From positions 1,798,001 through 1,862,000 of the forward strand of contig NZ_CP108518.1 in NCBI RefSeq assembly GCF_035989885.1: 64,000 nucleotides of DNA, given 5' to 3'. Position numbers and translations under genes: made by a program. This stretch comes from Streptomyces sp. NBC_01232. Lineage in GTDB: Bacteria > Actinomycetota > Actinomycetes > Streptomycetales > Streptomycetaceae. This document shows, piece after piece, positions 9,664 to 18,097 of the stretch. The notes below the pieces were generated by a model. That model was not told where the DNA came from. It saw only the letters and a list, made by a program, of their open reading frames with translations, and made no database searches. How positions within the stretch are numbered: the first letter of the stretch is position 1; each line of letters opens with the position of its first letter.

Positions 9664-10328
9664 CAGGCCGCGCCGCCCTCGGCGGCGGCGGCCGCCGCGT
9701 CGGCCTCGGCCGACTCGCGCCGTACGGTGACCACCCGCTGGATCAGGGTGACGAGCGAGCCCACCGCCACGATCCACAGCGCGATCGGCAGCAGCACGCC
9801 GATCCAGGACGGCACCCCGAAGGTCTGCAGCCCGGACAGGCCGGCCGCGACCAGCGAGATCACCAGCCGCTCGGCCCGCTCGATGAGCCCGTTGACGGCC
9901 ACCGGCAGCCCGATCGACTCGCCGCGCGCCTTGGTGTACGAGACCACCTGGCCGCTGGCCAGGCAGAAGATCGCCACCGCACAGAGCGCGTTGTCGTTCC
10001 CGGAGCCCGCGTACCAGAGCGCGAGACCGCCGAAGATCGCCGCGTCCGCCACCCGGTCGAGGGTGGAGTCGAGGAAGGCCCCCCACCGGCTGGAGACCCC
10101 GGCCTGGCGGGCCATGTTCCCGTCCACCAGGTCGGAGAAGACGAAGAGGGTGATCGTGATCGTGCCCCAGAAGAACTCGCCGCGGGGGAAGAAGAACAGC
10201 GCTCCGGCCACGACTCCGGCCGTGCCGATCAGGGTGACCGCGTCCGGGCTCACCCCCCGCCGGAGCAGAAAAGCGGCGAATGGCGTGAGAACACGCGTGA
10301 AGAATGCACGCGCGTACTTGTTCAGCAT
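9663..10328 (-). CDS. pgsA: CDP-alcohol phosphatidyltransferase (PI-phosphate synthase type)
   Basis: A 221-residue membrane enzyme with the complete CDP-OH signature D-G-x2-A-R-x8-G-x3-D-x3-D (DLVDGNMARQ ... GAFLDSTLDRVAD) and about six membrane helices. By synteny it is the mycobacterial PgsA1-type phosphatidylinositol-phosphate synthase. ATG at 10328 giving MLNKYARAFF follows GGGAAGG; it opens the coupled pgsA-acyltransferase-pimA operon. Confidence 0.9.
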   Translation of the reverse strand: MLNKYARAFFTRVLTPFAAFLLRRGVSPDAVTLIGTAGVVAGALFFFPRGEFFWGTITITLFVFSDLVDGNMARQAGVSSRWGAFLDSTLDRVADAAIFGGLALWYAGSGNDNALCAVAIFCLASGQVVSYTKARGESIGLPVAVNGLIERAERLVISLVAAGLSGLQTFGVPSWIGVLLPIALWIVAVGSLVTLIQRVVTVRRESAEADAAAAAAEGGAA

Positions 10329-10684
10329 GGCCTTCCCGGAGGGTCGCTGGGCCGCACGGCCACCACGGCCACCGGCTGGCCCATCGTAGCCAGCGCGCCA
10401 CCGCGCGAGCGCCGCGCACCCACCGGTTCGTGCCACGTAAGACGTACTTCACGCCGCGGACCCCCTCCGACGGGCCCCCGATCCGTCCCCGCGGCGCCCT
10501 CGGCCCGTGCTGCGCACGCCCTCCCGTACATCCCCGGTACGACGTATGGACGGGATGTGACACCAGTGCAAAGCTCGAAGAATCCCGCATTCCTCCTCCG
10601 GGGAGCAGCCGGGAGACCGATCCGGACACCGATCCTCACATCACCCCACCCTCCTCACCGTCACCACCGGGAGGCATGAGAACC

Positions 10685-12880
10685 ATGGGAGCCACATCAC
10701 ACCAAGCCGGAGCCGCCGGCAGGGCACTGACGGCCGACCGCCCCTCTTCCCTCAGGAATGTCGTGCTGGTCGGCCACAGCGGATCCGGCAAGACCACGCT
10801 GGTCGAGGCCCTCGCCCTGACCGCGGGAGCGGTCAACCGGGCCGGCCGGGTCGAGGACGGCGCCACCGTCTCCGACTACGACGAGATCGAGCACCGCCGG
10901 CAGCGCTCGGTCCAGCTGTCCCTCGTCCCCGTCGAATGGGGCGGAATCAAGATCAATATTTTGGACACCCCCGGGTACGCCGACTTCGTGGGGGAACTCA
11001 GGGCCGGTCTGCGCGCCGCGGACGCGGCCCTTTTCGTCGTCTCGGCCTCGGACGGGATCGACGGCGCCACCCGCATGGTCTGGGACGAGTGCGAGGCCGT
11101 CGGCATGCCCCGCGCCATCGTCGTGACCCACCTGGAGGCCGCCCGCTCCGACTACACGCAGATGACCACCGTCTGCGGCGAGATCTTCGGCGCCGACGAC
11201 CCCGACGCCGTCATCCCCCTCTACCTGCCCCTGCACGGCCCGGCCGGTCCCGACGGGCACGCCCCCGTCACCGGCCTGCTCGGCCTGCTCTCGCAGCGCG
11301 TCTACGAGTACGCCTCGGGCGAGCGCGTGGAGCGCGACCCCGACCCCGACGAGCTCTCCCTCATCGCCGACGCCCGCGCCCGGCTCATCGAGGGGATCAT
11401 CGCCGAGAGCGAGGACGAGGGCCTCATGGACCGCTACCTCGGCGGCGAGGAGATCGACCTCAAGACCCTCGTCGACGACCTGGAGCGGGCGGTGGCGCGC
11501 GGCACCTTCCACCCCGTCCTGATGGCCGCCCCCGCCGTCGACGGCGCCCGCCAGGGCCTGGGCACCGTGGAACTCCTCGAACTGGTCACCGGCGGCTTCC
11601 CCACGCCCCTGGAACGCGCCGCCGTCACCGTCACCCGCCCCGACGGCTCCGCCCGGCCCGCCGTCACCTGCGACCCCGACGGCTCCCTCGTCGCCGAGGT
11701 CGTCAAGACCTCCTCCGACCCCTACGTCGGCCGCGTCTCCCTCGTACGCGTCTTCTCCGGCACCCTGAAGGCCGAGGACACCGTCCACGTCAGCGGGCAC
11801 GGCCTCGCCGACCGCGGGCACGAGGACCACGATGTCGACGAGCGGGTGGGGTCCCTCTCCTCCCCCTTCGGCAAACAGCAGCGCGTCCTGACCCGGTGCA
11901 TCGCCGGCGACCTCGCCTGCGTCGCCAAGCTCACCCGCGCGGAGACAGGCGACACCCTCTCCGCCAAGGACGATCCGCTCCTCATGGAGCCCTGGACCAT
12001 GCCGGACCCGCTGCTCCCCCTCGCCATCGAGGCCCACAGCAAGGCCGACGAGGACAAGCTCTCGCAGGGCCTGGCCCGGCTCGTCGCCGAGGACCCCACC
12101 ATGCGGCTGGAGCAGAACCCGCACACCCACCAGGTCGTCCTGTGGTGCCTCGGCGAGGCCCACCAGGACGTGGCGCTGGAGCGGCTGCGCACCCGCTACG
12201 GGGTCCAGGTCGACCCGGTCCCGCACAAGGTGAGCCTGCGCGAGACCTTCGGCGCCAAGGCCACCGGGCGCGGCCGGCACGTCAAACAGTCCGGTGGTCA
12301 CGGCCAGTTCGCCATCTGCGAGATCGAGGTGGAGCCGCTCCCGCCCGGCAGCGGCATCGAGTTCGTCGACAAGGTGGTCGGGGGCGCCGTGCCCCGGCAG
12401 TTCATCCCGTCCGTGGAGAAGGGCGTACGTGCGCAGGCCGCTCGCGGGGTCGCCGCCGGATACCCGCTGGTCGACGTGCGCGTCACCCTCCGCGACGGCA
12501 AGGCGCACTCGGTGGACTCCTCCGACGCCGCCTTCCAGACGGCCGGCGCCCTCGCGCTGCGCGAGGCCGCCGCCGAGGCCCGCATCGACCTGCTCGAACC
12601 GGTCGCCGAGCTCGCCGTCCTCGTTCCCGACGAGTACGTCGGCCCGGTCATGAGCGACCTCGCGGGCCGTCGCGGCCGTGTCGTCGGCACCGACCAGGCG
12701 GGCCCCGGGCGCACGCGGGTGCGCGCCGAGATCCCCGAGATCGAGATCGGCCGCTACGCCGTCGAGCTGCGCTCCGTCTCGCACGGCACGGGCCGCTTCG
12801 CCCGCGCGTACGCCCGCCACGAGCCGATGCCGCCGCAGATCGCGGAAAAGGTGCGCGAACAGAACGGAAAGGGAAGTTAG
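10685..12880 (+). CDS. EF-G-like GTPase (EF-G2 type)
   Basis: A 731-residue translation-factor GTPase with all EF-G domains. G1 is GHSGSGKTT, G3 DTPGYAD; the switch I region is short, and the G4 motif that is NKxD in EF-G reads THLE (VVTHLEAARSD), so nucleotide recognition may differ. Domain IV contains VKQSGGHGQFA. These features fit the actinobacterial EF-G2 paralogue, whose role is unclear, rather than the canonical factor. ATG 10685 is preferred because GGGAGG lies 10 nt upstream; ATG 10676 in the same frame is only 1 nt from it. Confidence 0.9.
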   Translation: MGATSHQAGAAGRALTADRPSSLRNVVLVGHSGSGKTTLVEALALTAGAVNRAGRVEDGATVSDYDEIEHRRQRSVQLSLVPVEWGGIKINILDTPGYADFVGELRAGLRAADAALFVVSASDGIDGATRMVWDECEAVGMPRAIVVTHLEAARSDYTQMTTVCGEIFGADDPDAVIPLYLPLHGPAGPDGHAPVTGLLGLLSQRVYEYASGERVERDPDPDELSLIADARARLIEGIIAESEDEGLMDRYLGGEEIDLKTLVDDLERAVARGTFHPVLMAAPAVDGARQGLGTVELLELVTGGFPTPLERAAVTVTRPDGSARPAVTCDPDGSLVAEVVKTSSDPYVGRVSLVRVFSGTLKAEDTVHVSGHGLADRGHEDHDVDERVGSLSSPFGKQQRVLTRCIAGDLACVAKLTRAETGDTLSAKDDPLLMEPWTMPDPLLPLAIEAHSKADEDKLSQGLARLVAEDPTMRLEQNPHTHQVVLWCLGEAHQDVALERLRTRYGVQVDPVPHKVSLRETFGAKATGRGRHVKQSGGHGQFAICEIEVEPLPPGSGIEFVDKVVGGAVPRQFIPSVEKGVRAQAARGVAAGYPLVDVRVTLRDGKAHSVDSSDAAFQTAGALALREAAAEARIDLLEPVAELAVLVPDEYVGPVMSDLAGRRGRVVGTDQAGPGRTRVRAEIPEIEIGRYAVELRSVSHGTGRFARAYARHEPMPPQIAEKVREQNGKGS

Positions 12881-12900
12881 TTGTCGTAGAACCGGGTTCG

Positions 12901-12932
12901 GCCGCCCACCCAACCAGCTTGCGGTGGGCGGC
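12901..12932 (+). terminator. Terminator after the EF-G-like gene
   Basis: A perfect 10-bp GC stem (12901-12910 with 12923-12932) followed by ATTT, 20 nt after the EF-G2 stop codon. Confidence 0.75.
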
Positions 12933-13010
12933 ATTTCCCTGTCCCATGACCATGGGGCGAGATCCGCCGATAGGCTCATCGGCGCACCAAAAGAGCACGA
13001 ACGCACAGCG

Positions 13011-14687
13011 ATGGGGGCAGCGGTGGCGGACGACGGATTCGACTTCAGGCCCGGAGCGCAGGTCCCGCTGCAGGGTGGCGGGGGGCAGACGGCGGCGACC
13101 AACGCCCTCGCCTCGGCCGCGTACCGCGACGGCGGCAAGGACAGCAAGCTCGAGAAGATAATCACCGCCAACAGCGAGAACCACCCCGCGACGGTCAAGC
13201 CCCCGAAGATCTCCCTCTTCGAGCCCAGCCTGGGCGAGGCCTTCTGCCGCGCCGTGGAGGCACGGACGCTCGGGGCGGACCGCAAGCCGCTCATCCAGTC
13301 CTTCGGCGCCGATCCGCAGACGGTGGTGGAGCACTGTCTGGCCGCCTCGCACATCCGCAAGGAGCGCGACCGCCGACTCCGGCTGATCATGCTGGTCTGC
13401 GGTGTGCTGTTCCTGCCCGGGCTGCTGCTGTGGCTGGGCCTGTTCCAGCTGCGCAAGAGCCTCGCCTCCGAGGAGGGCCGGAGCTCGTGGCTGGGCACCG
13501 TACTCCTCGTCGGCGTCGCCGTCGTGGTGGCCGTCCTGATGTTCCGGCTGCCGCTGACCGGCTTCCTCGGCCTGTACGCCCGCGCCATGATCATCGCCCC
13601 GGCCCTGGGCTGGCTGCTCGCCCGCCGTACCTGCGAGGCCACCGCCAGGGACCTGCGCTCCCGCTGGGACGGGCTGCTGGCGGGCGGCGGGGTCGGCGCC
13701 AAGATCCCGGAGGCCGTGCCCGGCAACCCCGACGAGAAGGCCCGCGAGGACCTGCGCCACCAGCTCGCCAAGCTGACCGCGGAGGACCGCAGCAACCAGG
13801 TCTTCTACGCGGGCCCCAAGGGCATCCTCGGCATGGGGACCCGGTGGGGCAGCTGGCAGATGGCCGAGGAACTGGCTCCCAGGAGCGAGGGCATGGAGAT
13901 CCACCCCTTCCGCAGCTGGGACGTCGTACGCGCGATCGACTCCCAGCTCCGCAAGCTGGAGCGGGGACCGCTGCACACCGGCGGCTTCCCGCCCGCCGCG
14001 ATCCAGCACTGGATCGTCACCCCGATCGGCGAGGGCGCCGCCGAGGTGGCACGCCCCACCGGCGAGAACGTGGACGCCTTCCTCATCAAGCCGCACGAGA
14101 TCACCCGGATCTGCAACGAGCAGCAGTTCAGCGCCGGCAACCGGCACTACCTGGGCATCCAGTACCCGCTCTGGGACGGCCAGCTGGTCATCAACATGCT
14201 GGTCACGGTCACCGTGCTGTACAAAACGCTGCGCGTGGACGTCACCGCGCACGCGCTGGGCCCCGTACACGGGCTGTTCACGACCAAGTCCGCGGCCCCG
14301 ACCGTGGAAGTGCCCAAGAGCATCCGCTTCTGGGAGACGGTCGAGCGGCCGCTGCCGCTGGTGGACGTGCAGGAGGTGGTGCGCCTCGCGGTGCGTGCCC
14401 CGCTGACCTGGTACCCGCCGCTCCTCGACTACTTCGGCGGCAAGCTGGTCCTGCCCGAGCCCTTCGGCCTGCGTCACGTCTGGGCGAGCTCGATGTGGCG
14501 CCACCGGTTCATGGCGGACGACGCCCTGCGCACGGTGGCCCCGGTCCTTCGGTCGATCCACGCGGCGACCTTCAAGGTGCTGGAGGAGAACGGCGTCGAC
14601 ACCGACCGCTTCACCAACCGCTCCTCGATCATGAGCGGGCTCATCCAGGAGCCCGCTCCGCGCAAGGCCGACGTCTACGACGCGTAG
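13011..14687 (+). CDS. Conserved actinobacterial membrane protein, function unknown
   Basis: A 558-residue protein with two hydrophobic helical stretches (about residues 125-145 and 160-190) between a soluble N-terminal part and a large cytoplasmic C-terminal domain containing QVFYAGPKGILGMGTRWGSWQ. No family with known function recognised. GTG 13023 (VADDGF) is an alternative start with a better-placed G-rich ribosome site. It is followed 30 nt later by a DUF1992 gene on the same strand. Confidence 0.8.
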   Translation: MGAAVADDGFDFRPGAQVPLQGGGGQTAATNALASAAYRDGGKDSKLEKIITANSENHPATVKPPKISLFEPSLGEAFCRAVEARTLGADRKPLIQSFGADPQTVVEHCLAASHIRKERDRRLRLIMLVCGVLFLPGLLLWLGLFQLRKSLASEEGRSSWLGTVLLVGVAVVVAVLMFRLPLTGFLGLYARAMIIAPALGWLLARRTCEATARDLRSRWDGLLAGGGVGAKIPEAVPGNPDEKAREDLRHQLAKLTAEDRSNQVFYAGPKGILGMGTRWGSWQMAEELAPRSEGMEIHPFRSWDVVRAIDSQLRKLERGPLHTGGFPPAAIQHWIVTPIGEGAAEVARPTGENVDAFLIKPHEITRICNEQQFSAGNRHYLGIQYPLWDGQLVINMLVTVTVLYKTLRVDVTAHALGPVHGLFTTKSAAPTVEVPKSIRFWETVERPLPLVDVQEVVRLAVRAPLTWYPPLLDYFGGKLVLPEPFGLRHVWASSMWRHRFMADDALRTVAPVLRSIHAATFKVLEENGVDTDRFTNRSSIMSGLIQEPAPRKADVYDA

Positions 14688-14717
14688 CTAGGCTGGAGGG
14701 GCGGCCGAGGAGGGACC

Positions 14718-15140
14718 ATGACCGAGCGCAAACCACCGGGTGTCAGCTTCGAGTCCTTCGTGGACCGGCAGATCCGGCAGGCCACCGAACGCGGTGACTT
14801 CGAGAGCCTGCCCGGCTACGGCAAGCCGCTGGCCTACCTCGACGCGCCCTACGACGAGCTGTGGTGGATCAAGGGCAAGTTGCACCGTGAGGGCTTCGCC
14901 GTCCTGCCTCCGGCGCTCGCGCTGCGCAAGGAGGCGGAGGACGCCCGGGAGAAGGTCCGCGGGGCCCGCACCGAACGCCAGGTGCGGGACGTCCTCACGG
15001 AGATCAACGAGAAGATCCGCGCGGCCCTGCGCATGCCCCCGCCGGGCCCGCCCCTGGGACTGACCGAGTTCGACGTCGAGGCCGAGCTGGAGGACTGGCG
15101 CCGGACGCGCAGGGACGGGCCCCGGCAGGATCCGGCCTGA
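14718..15140 (+). CDS. DUF1992 (DnaJC28-type conserved domain) protein
   Basis: A 140-residue protein whose first two thirds match DUF1992, the domain of eukaryotic DNAJC28, with FESFVDRQIRQATERGDFESLPGYGKP and the repeated LRKEAED/DVLTEINEKIR pattern. No J-domain is present. Role unknown. AGGAGGGACC directly upstream is a strong ribosome site. Last gene before the inserted mobile element. Confidence 0.9.
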   Translation: MTERKPPGVSFESFVDRQIRQATERGDFESLPGYGKPLAYLDAPYDELWWIKGKLHREGFAVLPPALALRKEAEDAREKVRGARTERQVRDVLTEINEKIRAALRMPPPGPPLGLTEFDVEAELEDWRRTRRDGPRQDPA

Positions 15141-15196
15141 TCCGGCCCCTTCTGACTCGATCCGGCCAGATCGTCGAGCAGCTTCTACGACACCTA

Positions 15197-15220
15197 GTGC
15201 CGCATCAGACAACGTTCGCC
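15197..15220 (+). repeat. Left terminal inverted repeat of the IS630-type element
   Basis: Starts GTGCCGCATCAGACAACG and continues to 15220. Perfectly inverse to 17398-17421 over 24 bp. TA precedes it. Confidence 0.93.
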
Positions 15221-15453
15221 CTGTATTACCGCTGGGAAACTCCTCGAAATAGTCTCCCCGACGCGGCCGAGGATGGTCCCTTTCTGGCCTCTGGTGGGTG
15301 CTTGGGGGGACACGGGGTCGGGGTCTGGAGGGGTTCCTTCCCTGCCTTCTCCGGGGGCCGTAGCAGCCCACTCCAGCCGTCGTCATATGCCGTCTGACCT
15401 GGCCTTTCATGCCCGTCGTTCCTATCATCGGTCTCGGTCGAAAGGGGGGCCGG

Positions 15454-16239
15454 ATGGACCGGACCGTACGCACTGTCGAGGACGTTCTCGCGCTCTTGGA
15501 CGGGCTCTTCGCATCTGAATCCGAGGCCGGCCGCTTGGCGACGGGCGACGGCAAGGGCTTCTGGGACCGCTTCTATGCCGACCGGTCAAGGCCGGTCCCG
15601 TTCTTCGTGTCTAAGCCGGACGAGAACCTGGCCGCCTATCTCGACCAGGGCCTGATCGCTCCCGGTCGGGTCCTGGACCTGGGGTGCGGGCCGGGCCGGA
15701 ATGCTCTGTACCTCGCATCGCGCGGCTTCGAGGTGGACGCCGTCGACCTCTCTCCCGTTGCCGTCGCCTGGAGCCAGGACCGGGCCCACGCGGCTGGAGT
15801 CGACATCCGCTTCCTGTGCGGTGACGCTTTCGCCCTCCCCGTCACCGAGTTGAGCGGCCCGTACGACCTGGTCGTCGACTCAGGGTGCTTCCACCACCTA
15901 CCGCCGCACCGCCGCGTCAGCTACCTGGCCCTCCTCGACCGCGTCCTCGCACCTGGCGGCCATCTCGCACTCACCTGCTTCGCCGCCGGCGAGGCGGGAA
16001 CGGGGTCGGAACTCGCCGACGCGGACCTCTACCGTGAACGCGAACTGCAAGGCGGCCTCGCCTACACACCCGAATCGCTGCGCTGGATCTTCTCTGACCT
16101 GGTAGAGGTCGAACTGCGCCGCATGCGCGAGGAACCGCCCGAGTCAGCACTGTTCGGCGTGACGTTCCTGTGGACCGCATTGTTCCGTCGGGGTGCGGCT
16201 GCGTCAGGCGACGTTCGCCCTGTTCACGATCCCGCGTAG
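15454..16239 (+). CDS. Class I SAM-dependent methyltransferase, passenger gene of the IS630-type element
   Basis: A 261-residue protein with a Rossmann methyltransferase core: motif I VLDLGCGPGRNALYLA, then VDAVDLSPVAVAW, an acidic FLCGDAFALPV and DLVVDSGCFHHLPPH. It resembles TehB-like and small-molecule methyltransferases; the substrate is unknown. Strong ribosome site AAAGGGGGG upstream of ATG 15454. The last 15 or so residues are encoded by internal IS-end sequence and the gene overlaps the transposase tail-to-tail by 36 nt, so the present C-terminus was created by the element. It could confer a resistance or modification phenotype, which the sequence does not show. Confidence 0.87.
   Translation: MDRTVRTVEDVLALLDGLFASESEAGRLATGDGKGFWDRFYADRSRPVPFFVSKPDENLAAYLDQGLIAPGRVLDLGCGPGRNALYLASRGFEVDAVDLSPVAVAWSQDRAHAAGVDIRFLCGDAFALPVTELSGPYDLVVDSGCFHHLPPHRRVSYLALLDRVLAPGGHLALTCFAAGEAGTGSELADADLYRERELQGGLAYTPESLRWIFSDLVEVELRRMREEPPESALFGVTFLWTALFRRGAAASGDVRPVHDPA
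16202..16223 (+). repeat. Internal degenerate copy of the left IS end
   Basis: Matches 15203-15224 in 19 of 22 bases, same orientation, with three A-to-G changes and no flanking TA. It covers the end of the transposase gene, where a simple IS630 would end. It lies 999 nt from the true left end. Confidence 0.75.
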
Positions 16240-17337
16240 GCGCTCGTCCTGGACATGCTTGTTCCGCCAGATGATGTAGCGGCGGATCATGCTGCCCTGC
16301 TCCTTGTGACTGGCGTGGTCGGTGCCGTCGAGGCTGAAGTAGCGCAGGGCGGTGAACTGGGCCTCGATGCGGTTCAGCCACGAGGAGTTGGTCGGGGTGT
16401 AGGCGATCTCGACGTTGTTGGCCTCGGCCCAGTCCGCGACCCGGCGGCACCGCTTCGTGGTCAGATGCGGTGAGTAGTTGTCGCACACGATCGCGATGCG
16501 CTTCCCGATGGGGTGCAGGGAGCGCAGGTAGCGGCAGAACTCCAGGAACTTGGAGCGGTTCTTGGTCTTCTTGATGTGGCCGTAGAACTGGTCCTTGCCC
16601 AGGTCGTAGGCAGCGAACAGATGCCGGACGCCGTGCGGGCGGGTGTAGGTGGCCCGACGGCGTGGCCGTGGCTCCCGCTCAGGATCCTTGCCCTTACCGC
16701 CACGCTCGGCCCACTGGCACCCGGGGTGGGGCTGGAGGTTGAGCGGGCCGAACTCATCCATGCAGAAAATGATCTCGGGCTCGCCCTGCTCGGGGACGAC
16801 CTCGCCGTCGGCGATCGCGTAGAGATGCTCGACCCGGGCCTTCTTCGCCTCGTAGTCGGGGTCGTTCGAGGCCTTCCAGGTCTTCACGCGTTGAAAGGAG
16901 ACGCCCTCCTCGCGGAGCAGGACACGAAGGCCCTCGTGGCTGATGTCGTCGACCACCCCCTCGGCGACCAGGAAGTCCGCCAGCTTGACCAGGCTCCACG
17001 TCGAGAACGGCAGGCCGTGCTCGGCCGGCTTCGACTTTGCGATCTTCTTGATCTCGCGGCGCTCGGGCAGCGTGAAGATTCGGGGCCGGCCGCCCTTGTA
17101 CTTCGGGTAGAGCGAGTCGAAACCGTCGGCATTGAAGTTGTGCAGGACGTCGCGGACCCGATCCGGGCTGGTGAACGTCACCGTCGCGACCTTGGCGGCG
17201 GACATCCCCTGCGCGGACAACAGCACCAACTGGGCACGCCGCCAGGTCACCACCGAACCGGTGCCCCGGCGGAATATCCGCAGCAGCCTCCGGCCTTCAT
17301 CGTCGTCGATCTCCCGCACCCGCACCCGTTCGGCCAC
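16204..17337 (-). CDS. IS630-family DDE transposase
   Basis: A 377-residue transposase with an N-terminal helix-turn-helix region (RGTGSVVTWRRAQLVLLSAQG, GGRPRIF linker) and the DDE catalytic triad: Asp in FCMDEFG, Asp in IVCDNYSPH and Glu in WLNRIEAQF, with the NSSWLNRIEAQF signature of IS630. Appears full length and intact. Its stop codon lies within the internal end-like repeat. Convergent with the methyltransferase. Confidence 0.95.
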   Translation of the reverse strand: MAERVRVREIDDDEGRRLLRIFRRGTGSVVTWRRAQLVLLSAQGMSAAKVATVTFTSPDRVRDVLHNFNADGFDSLYPKYKGGRPRIFTLPERREIKKIAKSKPAEHGLPFSTWSLVKLADFLVAEGVVDDISHEGLRVLLREEGVSFQRVKTWKASNDPDYEAKKARVEHLYAIADGEVVPEQGEPEIIFCMDEFGPLNLQPHPGCQWAERGGKGKDPEREPRPRRRATYTRPHGVRHLFAAYDLGKDQFYGHIKKTKNRSKFLEFCRYLRSLHPIGKRIAIVCDNYSPHLTTKRCRRVADWAEANNVEIAYTPTNSSWLNRIEAQFTALRYFSLDGTDHASHKEQGSMIRRYIIWRNKHVQDERLRGIVNRANVA

Positions 17338-17352
17338 CTGGACAGGATGGCC

Positions 17353-17390
17353 GACGCGCGCCGTCCGGGCCGGTACCCGGACGGCGCGTC
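17353..17390. terminator. Hairpin between transposase start and right IS end
   Basis: About 15 bp of GC stem (arms GACGCGCGCCGTCCGGG and CCCGGACGGCGCGTC, two bases bulged). It sits between the right inverted repeat and the transposase, where it could block transcription entering from outside, or terminate transcription of the neighbouring genes. Confidence 0.55.
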
Positions 17391-17397
17391 ACAACGG

Positions 17398-17421
17398 GGC
17401 GAACGTTGTCTGATGCGGCAC
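17398..17421 (-). repeat. Right terminal inverted repeat of the IS630-type element
   Basis: Exact inverse of the left repeat over 24 bp; followed by TA at 17422-17423. Its outermost base supplies the G of the TAG stop codon of the adjacent HIT gene. Confidence 0.93.
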
Positions 17422-17981
17422 TAGTCGTTCGGCCAGGCGTCGGCCAGCATCTGGCGGGTGTCCGCGAGGAGTTGGGGCAGCACCTTGGTATGACCCACGA
17501 CCGGCATGAAGTTCGTGTCCCCGCCCCAGCGGGGCACGATGTGCTGGTGCAGGTGCGCGGCGATGCCTGCGCCGGCGGCCGCGCCCTGGTTCATGCCGAT
17601 GTTGAATCCGTGCGCACCCGAGGCCTTGCGCAGCGCGATCATGGCCCGTTTGGTGAGGTCGGCCAGCTCGGCCGTCTCCAGCGCGTCGAGCTCCGTGTAG
17701 TCCGCGACGTGCCGGTACGGGACCACCATCAGGTGGCCGCCGTTGTACGGGTAGAGGTTCAGCACGGCGTACACGTGCCGGCCCCGCGCGACGACCAGGC
17801 CGTCCTGGTCCGACATCTCCGGAATCCCGCAGAAGGGACAGCCGTCCCCGGCCTCCGGGCCGGTCGGCTTGTTCTCCCCTTGGATGTAGGCCATCCGGTG
17901 GGGCGTCCACAGACGCTGGAACGCGTCCTGCGTGCCCACACCGATCTGCTGCTCCGGCTGAGTCGTCATGGCGGCAAGCAT
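17421..17981 (-). CDS. HIT-family nucleotide hydrolase/phosphorylase
   Basis: A 186-residue HIT protein with the histidine triad HLHQHIVPRW, an N-terminal CPFCGIP zinc-type pair and LNLYPYNGGHLMVVPYRHV. It resembles the mycobacterial protein next to pgsA that acts as an AP4A phosphorylase, and it sits near thrS as there. The IS element lies exactly at its stop codon: the T and A of TAG are the target TA. Restoring the pre-insertion junction also gives TAG, so the protein is unchanged. ATG 17969 (MTTQPEQQ) is an alternative start; 17981 has AAGG upstream. Confidence 0.9.
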   Translation of the reverse strand: MLAAMTTQPEQQIGVGTQDAFQRLWTPHRMAYIQGENKPTGPEAGDGCPFCGIPEMSDQDGLVVARGRHVYAVLNLYPYNGGHLMVVPYRHVADYTELDALETAELADLTKRAMIALRKASGAHGFNIGMNQGAAAGAGIAAHLHQHIVPRWGGDTNFMPVVGHTKVLPQLLADTRQMLADAWPND

Positions 17982-18003
17982 ATGACCTTGGCTTCGGGTA
18001 CGA

Positions 18004-18043
18004 GGAAGGCCCCCGGGAAGTGATCACTTCCCGGGGGCCTTCC
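18004..18043 (-). terminator. Terminator after thrS
   Basis: A perfect 17-bp stem (18004-18020 with 18027-18043) around TGATCA, 54 nt beyond the thrS stop. Its symmetry could also serve transcription from the other side. Confidence 0.85.
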
Positions 18044-18097
18044 CGTGCCGGACGAGCCGGATCAGGCGGTCCGGAGCCGGTCCGGACGCTTCGTGCC

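Larger units (their letters stand above)
15195..17423. mobile_element. IS630-type element carrying a methyltransferase gene, with TA duplications
   Basis: The element runs from the 24-bp terminal repeat at 15197-15220 to its exact inverse at 17398-17421, flanked by TA on both sides (15195-15196 and 17422-17423), the target duplication typical of IS630/Tc1 elements. Inside are a DDE transposase on the minus strand and a SAM-methyltransferase on the plus strand. A second, degenerate copy of the left end lies internally at 16202-16223. At about 2.2 kb it is roughly twice the length needed for the transposase alone. Confidence 0.9.

Noticed and set aside
12648..14561. Long minus-strand frame across the 13-14.6 kb membrane protein
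   Set aside because: Shadow of the plus-strand gene; composition typical of GC-skewed antisense frames.
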